64,000 nucleotides of DNA from Tuwongella immobilis. GTDB taxonomy: Bacteria; Planctomycetota; Planctomycetia; Gemmatales; Gemmataceae. The position numbers and the translations under genes were made by a program. Shown here piece after piece: positions 20,485 to 28,971 of this stretch (its first letter is position 1; every line of letters starts with the position of its first letter). The notes below the pieces were generated by a model that was not told where the DNA came from, made no database searches, and worked only from the letters and a program-made list of their open reading frames with translations. The DNA lies in the NCBI RefSeq assembly GCF_901538355.1, contig NZ_LR593887.1, forward strand, positions 5,990,920-6,054,919, given 5' to 3'.

Positions 20485-21447
20485 TCAATCCGCTGCGGAA
20501 GCCAATTGCAGCGAGAACGAACCGCCATCGGTATACTGCCGGGCCAGCGGATCAAAGACGCGACGAATTGCCCGCAGATTGCGTTCCTGAATCCGATATT
20601 CGTTATAACTCCATCGATTTCGCTGAGTCGCACTGCCGACACAAATCAACGGAAACGGCAAATCCTCATTGGCGGGGAGATAATATCCGCGATGCCGGTG
20701 GCCGTTCAGCCAGAGTGCGACATCGTACTCGCGGGCAATCCGCAGGACTTCCTTCCAGTCGCGCAATCGCCGCACCAGTGGTTCCAGCCGACCCGTCTCG
20801 GTGAATAACGGATAGTGCGTCACGAGGATGCGCCGTCCCGGGCCGAGTCGGGACAGAAGTCGTTCCAGGCGTTGACGTTGGGGCTTTCCCACACGGCCGC
20901 TGGCGTCCCAACTGGCGATGCGTGGCCGCGCGGAATTCACGCCAATCAGCCAATACTCGCCGACCTTCTGGGCAAAGGGGTAGGTCTCGTCTCCTTCGCG
21001 CTCGCCGACTTGCCAGGGGGCAAAATACGATTCGAAATTCCCCTGCCGAACGGCTCGCCGGGTGTAGGCATCGTGATTGCCGGGCACGGCCAATCCGGGA
21101 GCTTGGTCCGGTCGCCCGACCCCGAGTTGCTCGGCAGCGTAGGCCAATTCCGTCTCGAAAGCCATCATCGAGGCATCGCCGGAAAAGACCAGCCGATCGA
21201 GCGGGCGGGAGCGCAATTCGGCCATCAGGGCTTCGGTGACTTGCGGCGCTTCCCGGAAACGGGCCCCGCGTCCGAACAGCTTCAGATTCAACCAGCCGGT
21301 GGCACGCTTGGAGAACAGATCGCGCCAGGTCCAGCCCAGACGCCGAACCGTCAAATGAATATCGCTAAAATGAGCGAGACGAATTTCGCCGGGGAGCGCA
21401 TCCGCAAGCGAGGGCGACGGCTGGGAATCGACAACTGGCGTGGTCAT
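20485..21447 (-). CDS. Calcineurin-like metallophosphoesterase
   Basis: The 320-residue protein carries the binuclear-metal signature of the family: DIH in AHFSDIHLT near residue 29, GD in VFSGDAS, GNHD in AVPGNHDAY, H in VTHYPLF and GHRH in LNGHRHRG. No signal peptide is seen, so it acts in the cytoplasm on an unknown phosphoester. It is divergently transcribed from the PII-like gene, with a 102-bp shared upstream region. Confidence 0.9.
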   Translation of the reverse strand: MTTPVVDSQPSPSLADALPGEIRLAHFSDIHLTVRRLGWTWRDLFSKRATGWLNLKLFGRGARFREAPQVTEALMAELRSRPLDRLVFSGDASMMAFETELAYAAEQLGVGRPDQAPGLAVPGNHDAYTRRAVRQGNFESYFAPWQVGEREGDETYPFAQKVGEYWLIGVNSARPRIASWDASGRVGKPQRQRLERLLSRLGPGRRILVTHYPLFTETGRLEPLVRRLRDWKEVLRIAREYDVALWLNGHRHRGYYLPANEDLPFPLICVGSATQRNRWSYNEYRIQERNLRAIRRVFDPLARQYTDGGSFSLQLASAAD

Positions 21448-21549
21448 GCGCGGCCCTCGTGCGAAAGGATCGGGTCTGGCTTTCGACTCGAAAAACCGAT
21501 AGAATCATTGCCAGAATGATTTGATCGATTCTCTTGGCGATCCCTGCCC

Positions 21550-21864
21550 ATGAAACAGCTTACCATTGTCGTCAAACCTTTCCGAGCCGAGGCGGTCCTG
21601 GAAGCACTGGCCGAGATGGAAGTCTCGGCAGTTGCCGTCCGGGAAGCCAAGGGATACTCCCGACAGAAAGGGTATCTGGATCGCTACATCGGCAGCGAGT
21701 ATAGCCTGGCTTTTCTGCCGAAGGTTGAAATTTCCGTCTGGATCTCCGACGATCGCTTTGAATCCGTTGCTCAGAGCATTACCCGCATCGCTCGCACCGG
21801 GCGCATCGGCGACGGCAAAGTCTTTGTCGTGCCGATGGCCTGGCCGGAAGCCATCGAATTCTAA
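21550..21864 (+). CDS. PII-family (GlnB/GlnK-like) signalling protein
   Basis: The product (104 residues) begins MKQLTIVVKPFRAEAVLEAL and has the PII T-loop region (GYSRQKGYLDRYIGSEYS) with the modifiable-type Tyr in SEYS, the FLPKVEISV strand and the C-terminal signature ARTGRIGDGKVFV. PII trimers sense ATP/ADP and 2-oxoglutarate and adjust nitrogen assimilation. It is about eight residues short at the C-terminus compared with GlnB (112), and no amtB or glnA gene is adjacent, so it may be a PII variant with another target. Confidence 0.87.
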   Translation: MKQLTIVVKPFRAEAVLEALAEMEVSAVAVREAKGYSRQKGYLDRYIGSEYSLAFLPKVEISVWISDDRFESVAQSITRIARTGRIGDGKVFVVPMAWPEAIEF

Positions 21865-21885
21865 CGATCGCCTGATTCCCGAGGC

Positions 21886-22887
21886 TCAGTTCACGAATTC
21901 GATCTGGCCCGATCGTGCGGATCGATCGATGGCGTTGAGCACCTTCAACGACTTCACCGCTTCATCCGGATTGGGCCACGCCTCGCGCTGCTCATGAACC
22001 GCGGCCGCGAAATCGTCGAGCATGCAGACGATTTGATCGTGGCCGGGCACGGTGATGGTCTGCGCGGGCTGCTCGTCGGACGTCAGCGTGAAGGCGGCAT
22101 CGGCGCTGGGCAGCCACAAATCGGGAATGTGGATCGTCCCGGATTCGCCGACAATTTCCAACCAACCACGCAGCGGGGAGACAAACCCAGTATCCAGAAA
22201 TGCCGTCCGCCCATCGGCAAACCACAGCATCGCACTCAGCGAAACATCGACATCGTTGAGCAGTTTCGCCTCGGCATAAACTTTCACTGGCTCCGCTTGA
22301 AATGCCCAGCGAATGCCATAGACGCAATAACAACCGACATCCAGCAGCGCCCCGCCGCCCATGTTGCGGTGCATGCGGATGTTGCTGTCGTTCAACGGGT
22401 TGAGATTGAAGGTGAACGCGGTATTCACCCGTTGCACCTTGCCAATCGCCCCGGCATCGAGCATTTGACGAATTTTGGCGGTTCGGGGGTGATGCGGCCA
22501 CATGAAGCCGTCCATCAACCGAACATTCTTCGCCCGGCAATAGGCGATGAGCGCGGCGGCATCGGCGGCATCGGGACAAAGCGGCTTTTCGCACAGGATA
22601 TGCTTGCCGGCATCCGCCGCTTTGCGGGTCCATTCCGCGTGCAGGTGATTGGGCAACGGAATGTAGATGGCATCAATGTCGGGGTCTTCCAGCAGGGCTT
22701 CGTAGCTGCCCACCCCACGCGCAATCCCGGCTTCCGCCGCGGCTTGCTTCGCTTTGTCGTCCGAACGGCTCGCAATCGCTCGCAAGTCGGCAGTGGCCGA
22801 TTTTTGAAATGCCGGGACCAGCCGCTGATTAATCTTCGCGGCCCCCAGAATTCCCCACCGCAATCGAGGTGTCGGGCTACTCATCAT
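21886..22887 (-). CDS. Gfo/Idh/MocA-family oxidoreductase
   Basis: The 333-residue protein has an N-terminal Rossmann fold (LRWGILGAAKIN) and the hallmark GKHILCEKPLC, then the C-terminal alpha/beta domain with GGGALLDVGCYCVYGIRWAF (D..CY..) as in NAD(P)-dependent sugar dehydrogenases and dihydrodiol-dehydrogenase-like enzymes. Substrate is unknown. The ATG at 22887 has AAGGA five nt upstream. There is no export signal. It converges with the PII gene (21 bp apart). Confidence 0.9.
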   Translation of the reverse strand: MMSSPTPRLRWGILGAAKINQRLVPAFQKSATADLRAIASRSDDKAKQAAAEAGIARGVGSYEALLEDPDIDAIYIPLPNHLHAEWTRKAADAGKHILCEKPLCPDAADAAALIAYCRAKNVRLMDGFMWPHHPRTAKIRQMLDAGAIGKVQRVNTAFTFNLNPLNDSNIRMHRNMGGGALLDVGCYCVYGIRWAFQAEPVKVYAEAKLLNDVDVSLSAMLWFADGRTAFLDTGFVSPLRGWLEIVGESGTIHIPDLWLPSADAAFTLTSDEQPAQTITVPGHDQIVCMLDDFAAAVHEQREAWPNPDEAVKSLKVLNAIDRSARSGQIEFVN

Positions 22888-23013
22888 CACAATCCTTTAG
22901 CCGGAGAGACGCTTGGTGGGCAATCCTTTTGGAATGCAAACCGGATCCACCGCTGTTAAGGTAGCGATTTGAAGCGATGCCAGCAATTGTCCTGCTGCGA
23001 TGCGGAGGTTCCT

Positions 23014-23751
23014 GTGTGCCTGATTGCCTTGTTGCACCACGTTGTCGACGATTGGCCCGTGATTGTCGCCGCCAACCGGGAAGAAGCCTACGCCCGTGGC
23101 GGAACGCCCCCGCAAATTTGGACCGGCCAGATGCCGTTTCTCGCGGGGCGTGATCCGAAAGGCGGCGGCACCTGGCTGGGAATCAATCGCGCGGGATTAG
23201 TCGTCGCCGTCACCAATCGCCGCCGATCGCATCCCGATTCGCCAATGCGTTCCCGTGGGTTGTTGGTCACCGACCTGTTGGCCCATGAAACGGCCGCCGA
23301 TGCGGAGAAACAGGCGATTGCGGAGTTGAGTCGAACGCCCTACGATGGCTGCAACCTGCTCCTGGTCGATTCCCAACGTGCGACTGTGATTCATCATGGC
23401 GATTGGCTGCGGGTGCGGCCTCTGCCCCCCGGATTGCATGTACTCGCCAACCGGGATGTCAATGATGAGACCGATGCCCGATGCCGCTTTGTGTTTGATA
23501 CGATGATCTCCCACCGCTACCCAAGTGTCGATGCGGCATTCAGCGTGATGGAATCGATCTGTCGGCACCACGAACCGCCCACGCCGATTTGCCTGCGCGG
23601 GCCGGAGCGCGGCACGGTCAGCAGTACCATCCTGGGTATTTCCACCGACATTCGCAACAGTCGCCTGCTGCATGCCCAAGGCCCGCCGGACCGCACGATT
23701 TATTTTGATCAATCGGATTGGATTTCGCAATTGTTGCAGGAGCCGAATTGA
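23014..23751 (+). CDS. NRDE/TANGO2-family protein
   Basis: The 245-residue product begins with GTG and VCLIALLHHV, so Cys is residue 2, as in the family. The name-giving motif appears as AANREEAYAR. FLAGRDPKGGGTWLGINRAGLVVAVTNRR and the later STILG block are also typical. TANGO2 proteins are Ntn-hydrolase-like and have been linked to haem handling in eukaryotes; the bacterial role is open. GGAGG lies 7-8 nt before the GTG. The following small gene starts inside its stop codon. Confidence 0.9.
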   Translation: MCLIALLHHVVDDWPVIVAANREEAYARGGTPPQIWTGQMPFLAGRDPKGGGTWLGINRAGLVVAVTNRRRSHPDSPMRSRGLLVTDLLAHETAADAEKQAIAELSRTPYDGCNLLLVDSQRATVIHHGDWLRVRPLPPGLHVLANRDVNDETDARCRFVFDTMISHRYPSVDAAFSVMESICRHHEPPTPICLRGPERGTVSSTILGISTDIRNSRLLHAQGPPDRTIYFDQSDWISQLLQEPN

Positions 23752-24119
23752 TGCACCGCATTCGCTTGCGTGCCCCATGGGATCGGGAGTCGATCGCCGC
23801 CCCATCCGGCGGCCCGCAGATTCGCTATACCCGACGCTTTGGTGCTCCGCGCACGCTGGAACCGGGCGAAACCGTCGCGTTACTCGCAGCGCATCTGCCG
23901 GGGATCGCGACGATTTCGCTCAATGGAATCGCCATTGGCAGGTTGTCGCCCATGCCGACCGAACAGCGCTTGCCCATCGCCATGCCGTTGGCACCACGCA
24001 ATACGCTGGAAATCATCATCGACTCGGATGATTCGAGTCCCGAAATGCCCGGTGAGATTGCGTTGGTGTTTGAATTGCCCACGGATGCGGCGCAGTCGTC
24101 GCCGAATTCCGCTCCATGA
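23751..24119 (+). CDS. Small protein coupled to the TANGO2-like gene, unknown function
   Basis: Its ATG overlaps the preceding TGA (TGATG), so it is probably made by translational coupling. The 122-residue product is strand-rich with a jelly-roll feel: RYTRRFGAPRTLEPGETVAL, then ATISLNGIAIG and NTLEIIIDSDD. This resembles the sugar-binding beta-sandwich domains found at the ends of beta-galactosidases and sialate esterases (small segment around NG..IG). It has no signal peptide. The likeness is by eye only. Confidence 0.55.
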   Translation: MHRIRLRAPWDRESIAAPSGGPQIRYTRRFGAPRTLEPGETVALLAAHLPGIATISLNGIAIGRLSPMPTEQRLPIAMPLAPRNTLEIIIDSDDSSPEMPGEIALVFELPTDAAQSSPNSAP

Positions 24120-24199
24120 AATCACGCCATCCATTCGAGGGGAGACCGGATGGGATCGCCGCGTGAATCTCGCCACGCGAATCTCGCCCGAAATGCCAA

Positions 24200-24236
24200 C
24201 TGGGGGACCGAACTCGGATGGAGTCCGGCCCCCCAG
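24200..24236 (-). terminator. Strong hairpin terminator after the lipoprotein gene
   Basis: On the minus strand CTGGGGGGCCGGACTC (24236-24221) pairs along all 16 bp with GAGTTCGGTCCCCCAG (24215-24200), with two G-U pairs and a 5-nt loop, and is followed by TTGGCATTT. It lies 50 bp after the lipoprotein stop codon. The G-U pairs form only in the minus-strand RNA, which supports that orientation. Confidence 0.65.
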
Positions 24237-24286
24237 CGGGGTTTCAATTCAAGCAATCACACGAACAATCAGAAACATTGGAATGG

Positions 24287-24799
24287 TTACTTGTATTCTT
24301 CCAATGCCTTCTTCATGGCATCGCTGAGGCTATCGCCGGCTTTGTCGAGACCCTTCTTCATTTCTTCCCAGGCCTCGCCGGTGGTTGCCGCAAACTTGCC
24401 GACCTGTTCTGCATACGCATCCCGCTGCTTCTTCAGGTCATCGTATTTCTGCTGGAGCTTGGTCTTGGCTTCGCCGGTTGCTTTGCTGGCCTTCTCTTGG
24501 AAGGTCGCCAGTTGGGCATCCAGATCGGCCAATCGCTTCTTGGCTCCATCTTTCAGTTCGGCGAGCTTAGCCTTGGCCGCTTCGGTCAAGTCTGCCGCCT
24601 TGTCTTTGGCCTGCCCGGCCAAATCCTTCGCCTTGTCAGCCAGGTCGCCAGCGGCTTCCTTGGTCTTTTCCGCAACATTGGAAGCAGTTTCTTTCGCCTT
24701 CTTGGCCGCTTCGGAAAGCGCCGAGGTTTGCTTCACATTGTCGCAACCAGTCGTCATCACCATCGACGCGACCACCAACCCACTGATCCATCGAAGCAT
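24287..24799 (-). CDS. Lipoprotein with long amphipathic coiled coil
   Basis: The 170-residue precursor has a lipoprotein signal (MLRWISGLVVASMVMTTGC, lipobox TTGC at residues 16-19), so the mature protein begins with a lipidated Cys. The rest is alpha-helical heptads very rich in Ala, Lys, Glu and Asp (AKKAKETASN, EAAGDLADKAKDLAGQAKDK), like apolipoprotein, LEA or YtxH-type proteins. A membrane-attached rod or stress protein is plausible; no specific function is seen. GGAG lies before the chosen ATG. Confidence 0.75.
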   Translation of the reverse strand: MLRWISGLVVASMVMTTGCDNVKQTSALSEAAKKAKETASNVAEKTKEAAGDLADKAKDLAGQAKDKAADLTEAAKAKLAELKDGAKKRLADLDAQLATFQEKASKATGEAKTKLQQKYDDLKKQRDAYAEQVGKFAATTGEAWEEMKKGLDKAGDSLSDAMKKALEEYK

Positions 24800-24920
24800 G
24801 TCTGACTCTCCTGTTGTCTGACAACGGTCCATCTTATCGTGGGCGATTGCACCCGAAGCATCCAAATCTCGCCAGATCGCTTTTGCGTCCTGCCTTGGGA
24901 TGCTTCTGGCTACGAAACTA

Positions 24921-26249
24921 TCATACCAGCCCTGTCAAGGTTCCGGTCGCATCCGAGAACCGATTGGTCTCCACGCCAAGCCTTTGCACCAGTGTCAGCA
25001 GCACATTCGCCAATGGCGGATGCTTCTCCGAATCAAAAGCCAAATGCTGCCCCTGTTTCAGCCCCAGCTTTTGCCCACCGGCCACCAGCAGCGGCAGATT
25101 CTTCGGCGAATGCTCGCCCCCCTTCCCGGAATTCATCCCCGAACCGTACACCACCACCGTGCGATCCAGCATCACGCCATCGCCTTCGCGGGTACTCTTG
25201 AGCATCCCCAGGAATCGGCCCAATTTCGACAGATGGAATCGATCAATCGTCGCCAGCTTGTTCAGCATGCCGGAATCGCCGCCGTGATGCGACAATTCGT
25301 GATGATTTTCCCCACCACCGCCGTAGCCGCCCGCCTCGCGGCTCCACTCGAAGGTAATCACCCGAGTCGTGTCGGTAATGAACGCCAAGTACGACAATTC
25401 CAACATGACATCGAGCCACATCGGTCGATCGTGCCCGTTCATCGGCTGGCTGGCGAGCTGCAAATGACGCGGATCGACTTTGGGCTTTTCGACATCCACC
25501 CAACGCTGCATCCGTTCCACCTGCTTTTCCGTCTCGCGGACGCTGGACAGATACTCGTCCATCTTCGCTTGGTCCTTTTTCCCCAAGCGACGATTCAACG
25601 CTGCCGCCTCGGCTTGGACATCGTCAAGAATCGATCGGCGCTCGGCATAGCGTTTCAGCGTTGCCGCGCGATCCCCGGCCGTTTCCGGCACAAACAGCCG
25701 CTCAAACAAGCGTCGCGGCGAATTTTCCGCTGGCAATGGCGTGCCATTGATGTCGAACGACAGCGTATGACTATGCCCCGCCCCGCCCGTGCCACTCATA
25801 TCGGACAGTTGGATCGACGGATAGCGCGTCCGCTGACCATGCAGTTGTGCCGCCAACTGATCGATGGAAACCGTGTTGGTGTAATCACTTCCGGGCTTGG
25901 CCTTGAGATTCGCCCCCGTCAACCAGGTGTCCGCGCCGCTGTGCCCACCTTGCGATGCCGGATGCCCGATCCCCGTAATCACCGTAAAATCTTTGGCGTA
26001 CGGTTCCAATGTCTTCAAGGTCGGCGACAAATTCGTCTTCGCCGATTCGGGCATCCATTCGAGGATATTCACCCCGTTGGGCACATAGCAGCAGATCATC
26101 CGTGGTGTGGCCTGCACCGTCGATTGGTCCCACGGCTGAAAGGTCGAGGGAGCCGACTGCAAGCGTGGCAGCATGGCATCCAAGAACGGCAACGCAATGG
26201 CAGCGCCTGTGGCCCGAAGCATGGCACGACGCGACAGCGGATTCGGCAT
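24921..26249 (-). CDS. DUF1552 exported protein
   Basis: A Tat-like leader (PLSRRAMLRATGAAIALPFL) begins a 442-residue protein of the DUF1552 family, recognised by PRMICCYVPNGVN, GHPASQGGHSGADTWLTGAN, QLSDMSGTGGAGHSHTLSFD, and EWSREAGGYGG.GENHHELSHH. DUF1552 is thought to be a relative of DUF1501 and is almost always encoded with DUF1592-type cytochromes, as here. GGAAGGGGAA precedes the ATG at 26249. It is the third and last gene of the minus-strand operon starting at 30192. Confidence 0.9.
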   Translation of the reverse strand: MPNPLSRRAMLRATGAAIALPFLDAMLPRLQSAPSTFQPWDQSTVQATPRMICCYVPNGVNILEWMPESAKTNLSPTLKTLEPYAKDFTVITGIGHPASQGGHSGADTWLTGANLKAKPGSDYTNTVSIDQLAAQLHGQRTRYPSIQLSDMSGTGGAGHSHTLSFDINGTPLPAENSPRRLFERLFVPETAGDRAATLKRYAERRSILDDVQAEAAALNRRLGKKDQAKMDEYLSSVRETEKQVERMQRWVDVEKPKVDPRHLQLASQPMNGHDRPMWLDVMLELSYLAFITDTTRVITFEWSREAGGYGGGGENHHELSHHGGDSGMLNKLATIDRFHLSKLGRFLGMLKSTREGDGVMLDRTVVVYGSGMNSGKGGEHSPKNLPLLVAGGQKLGLKQGQHLAFDSEKHPPLANVLLTLVQRLGVETNRFSDATGTLTGLV

Positions 26250-26299
26250 CTCAGTTCCCCTTCCGGAATTCCCACACGAAAATCGCTTCTCACGACTCC

Positions 26300-26390
26300 A
26301 AAGCAGCACTCACCGACCAATCCCCGACATAATTCCGCACCAATCAATCGAAAGCAGCAGTCGCCGACTTATTTCGTGCCAAATCGATCG
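26300..26390. repeat. Degenerate tandem repeat spanning the 3' end of the DUF1592-type gene
   Basis: Two imperfect copies about 50 bp apart start AAAGCAGCACTCACCGAC (near 26300) and AAAGCAGCAGTCGCCGAC (near 26353). Both continue into similar CGAC-T-AT-TTCCGC/GTGCC-AATC-ATCG sequence. The second copy contains the stop codon of the DUF1592-type gene. It looks like an old duplication of the gene's last codons. Confidence 0.4.
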
Positions 26391-28918
26391 CAAGTCGCCA
26401 CAAATCGCAACAGCGACGGAATCGATCGACCATTCGCCCGCAGATGCTCCACGGCGGCCTTGACCGTTTTCTGATCGGCCAATCCCAACTCGCGGCCCAA
26501 GGCATACGTCAGCACCTTGGAGGCCAAACAGCTCAGGAACAACTCTTCCTGGTTCAGCAATGCCTGTTGCAATCCATCGACACCGACAATTTCCGTACCG
26601 TCGATCATCTCCGCTCGCGCATCGATGAGCGGATCATTGCGTTCGATCCGTCCCTTGTAGCCAAAGCCTTCGCGGTCCCGCCATTCACCGGCGGCGTTGT
26701 AATTTTCGAGTGCAAATCCCAGCGGATCGATCTTATTGTGACATCGGGCACACTGATCGAGTTGCCGGTGGATTTCGAGCCGTTTCCGCACCGTCGCCTT
26801 GTCGATTCCAGGCACTTTCGGGGCGATTTCCCCGGCATTGGCCACCGGCAGCCCCGGATCAATCCCCAGCAATGTCTTGAGAATCCAGGTGCCACGCTTC
26901 ACCGGCGAGGTTCGCGTGCCGTTGCTGGTGATGGTCAGCATGGCCGCCTGGGTGGGAATGCCGCCGCGATGCACGCCGCTGGGCACCGGCACCCGCCGAA
27001 AATGGTCGCCCCGCACATTCGGCACCCCGTAAAATCGGGCCAGCCGCTCGTTAATCACCACGAAATCTGACTTCAACAGCAGCCGGGCATCGAGTTCGTT
27101 CTGTTCGATCTCGCGGAAGAACGCCTCGGTTTCGGCGATCATCGAGGTTTCCAAATGGCGATCATATTGCGGGTACAAATCCATCGCGGGCGGATTATTT
27201 CCGACTTCGCGGGAGCCAAGCCACTGCCCGACAAAATTGCGGACAAACGCCTCATGCTTGGGATCGCGCCGCATGCGTTCGACTTGTCGCAATCGCTCCG
27301 CTGGAGATTGCAGTTGGCCCGATTCGGCGGCGGCGAACAACTCCGCGTCCGGCATGCTGGACCACAGGAAATACGACAACCGCGATGCATATTCGTACCC
27401 ACTCAACTCGCGCGGCTTGGCATCCGGCCCCGGCTCGGCCAGGAACAGAAAGTTCGGCGACACCAACACCGCCGTCAGCGGCCGCTTGATGGCGTCCAGA
27501 AACGGTACGCCATCCGCCCGCGCCGCCTGAAACAGCCGCAATTTCGCGGTCACTTCCGCCGCCGACACGGGCCGCCGATATGCCAATCGCATGAATCGGC
27601 TCAGCACTTGTTCCGCATACCGGACTTCGTTCGATTGCCGTAGCGGAGAATCAAACAGCAATTGCTGATGCGATTTCGGCGGCCAGGAATCGTAGATCGG
27701 GCCTTCGATTTCGAACCATTCGATCATCAATTCCGGTCGGGCGAAGCGATCATTTCGCTGCATCCAAAAGTTTTCCAGCACGCTGGGAATGCTGTAAGCG
27801 TACTCGAAGCCAACTCCGGCGGTTTCGGTCGTAAAGCGGGCGGTGAATTCGTGAATTTTCGGCTGATCGGCGGTGCCATCGGCGTCGAATTCGGCAATGG
27901 TTCGCGGTTGTGGCCCGAGTTGGAGCACCAATTTGGCACGCGGTGGGCCGTAATCGTACATGCGATCCGTGCGGAAATGTTCCAGATCGCGTTCAAAGGC
28001 TTGCTGCGTCCACTGCTTCCCCTTGGGATTGTTGCGGTCCTGCTCATCGCGGCGATAGGCGAGCATCGCCTCGGCGGATTTCACAACTTCTTGCCGAGTC
28101 GGCACCCGCCCCGCCGCCTTGACGCGAATGCGATACTCCCCGGCCACTGGCACCCGGAAATCGCGGGCACCCACGCCTTTGTCCCATTGTTCGTGATGCA
28201 CCACCACCCAATTGCCATCTTGGCGATTGTTCCCACCATTGACGATTGGATTATTCTTGGCATCCAGCCGGACGCGCACCCGATCCGCCGCCCCGACTTT
28301 CGGCTCGAATCGCCAGCGAATCGCTTGCGGTTGCGGCCCATCCACCAAGGCCCGCTCGAGAATCTGCCTCGCGGCATTCAGGTAGATTTCGACATGCAGC
28401 GGCGAGAGCGTCAACGCCGCGCCGTTGTTGTCAAACCCTCCCGCAGGCGGATCTTGCGGAAACCCAGACACATCGACATCCACCCCGACCAAATCGCGGA
28501 TGGTATTGCGATATTCCGCCCGATTCAACCGTCGGGCCACAATCGTCGATTCGCGTTTGGCCTCTTCCGCGCGAATGGTCTGCTCGGTAATCCAATCGAC
28601 AACGCCCGCCACTTCCTTGGCCGTGGGCTGCTTCGCTTTCTTGGGCGGCATCTCGTGGCTGTTGAGCACATTGACGACTTCTTTCCAATGCTGGCGAGTC
28701 GTCAGGTCGAGAAAATTCGTCCCCAATTGGCCACGCTCCACCGAGAATTCCCCTTTGGGATCATCGGCAGAGTGGCATTGCGAACAATACTTGGCCAAAA
28801 AGGGGGCGACCGTCCGATTGTATCCCGCATCATCCGGAGACAATCGGGGGGATTCTTGGGCGAGGACTGGTGTGATCCCCATCGCCAGTCCGAGTAATCC
28901 GACAAGCAATCCGCGCAT
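26369..28918 (-). CDS. Exported DUF1587/1595/1592/1588/1585 cytochrome-like protein
   Basis: The 849-residue product has a signal peptide (MRGLLVGLLGLAMGITPVLA) and a cytochrome-c-like N-terminus with CXXCH at residues 45-49 (YCSQCHSADD). A DUF1587 block (RLNRAEYRNTIRDLVGVD) follows, then a carbohydrate-binding-like middle and the DUF1595/1592/1588/1585 series. A second CXXCH (CARCHNKIDPLG) lies near the C-terminus. This is the standard planctomycete architecture. The start at 28918 has AAGGA 8 nt upstream; an ATG nine bases earlier is also possible. The partner DUF1552 gene follows after 119 bp. A periplasmic redox role is inferred from the haem motifs. Confidence 0.9.
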   Translation of the reverse strand: MRGLLVGLLGLAMGITPVLAQESPRLSPDDAGYNRTVAPFLAKYCSQCHSADDPKGEFSVERGQLGTNFLDLTTRQHWKEVVNVLNSHEMPPKKAKQPTAKEVAGVVDWITEQTIRAEEAKRESTIVARRLNRAEYRNTIRDLVGVDVDVSGFPQDPPAGGFDNNGAALTLSPLHVEIYLNAARQILERALVDGPQPQAIRWRFEPKVGAADRVRVRLDAKNNPIVNGGNNRQDGNWVVVHHEQWDKGVGARDFRVPVAGEYRIRVKAAGRVPTRQEVVKSAEAMLAYRRDEQDRNNPKGKQWTQQAFERDLEHFRTDRMYDYGPPRAKLVLQLGPQPRTIAEFDADGTADQPKIHEFTARFTTETAGVGFEYAYSIPSVLENFWMQRNDRFARPELMIEWFEIEGPIYDSWPPKSHQQLLFDSPLRQSNEVRYAEQVLSRFMRLAYRRPVSAAEVTAKLRLFQAARADGVPFLDAIKRPLTAVLVSPNFLFLAEPGPDAKPRELSGYEYASRLSYFLWSSMPDAELFAAAESGQLQSPAERLRQVERMRRDPKHEAFVRNFVGQWLGSREVGNNPPAMDLYPQYDRHLETSMIAETEAFFREIEQNELDARLLLKSDFVVINERLARFYGVPNVRGDHFRRVPVPSGVHRGGIPTQAAMLTITSNGTRTSPVKRGTWILKTLLGIDPGLPVANAGEIAPKVPGIDKATVRKRLEIHRQLDQCARCHNKIDPLGFALENYNAAGEWRDREGFGYKGRIERNDPLIDARAEMIDGTEIVGVDGLQQALLNQEELFLSCLASKVLTYALGRELGLADQKTVKAAVEHLRANGRSIPSLLRFVATCDRFGTK

Positions 28919-28971
28919 CACTCGCATCCTTCTCCACAGGATTAAAACAGGGTTGATCGTTGTTCGCCGCA

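Noticed and set aside
24900-26474. Plus-strand frame of 524 codons opposite the DUF1552 gene
   Set aside because: The minus frame is a clear DUF1552 protein with a Tat leader; the plus product is basic and unrecognisable.
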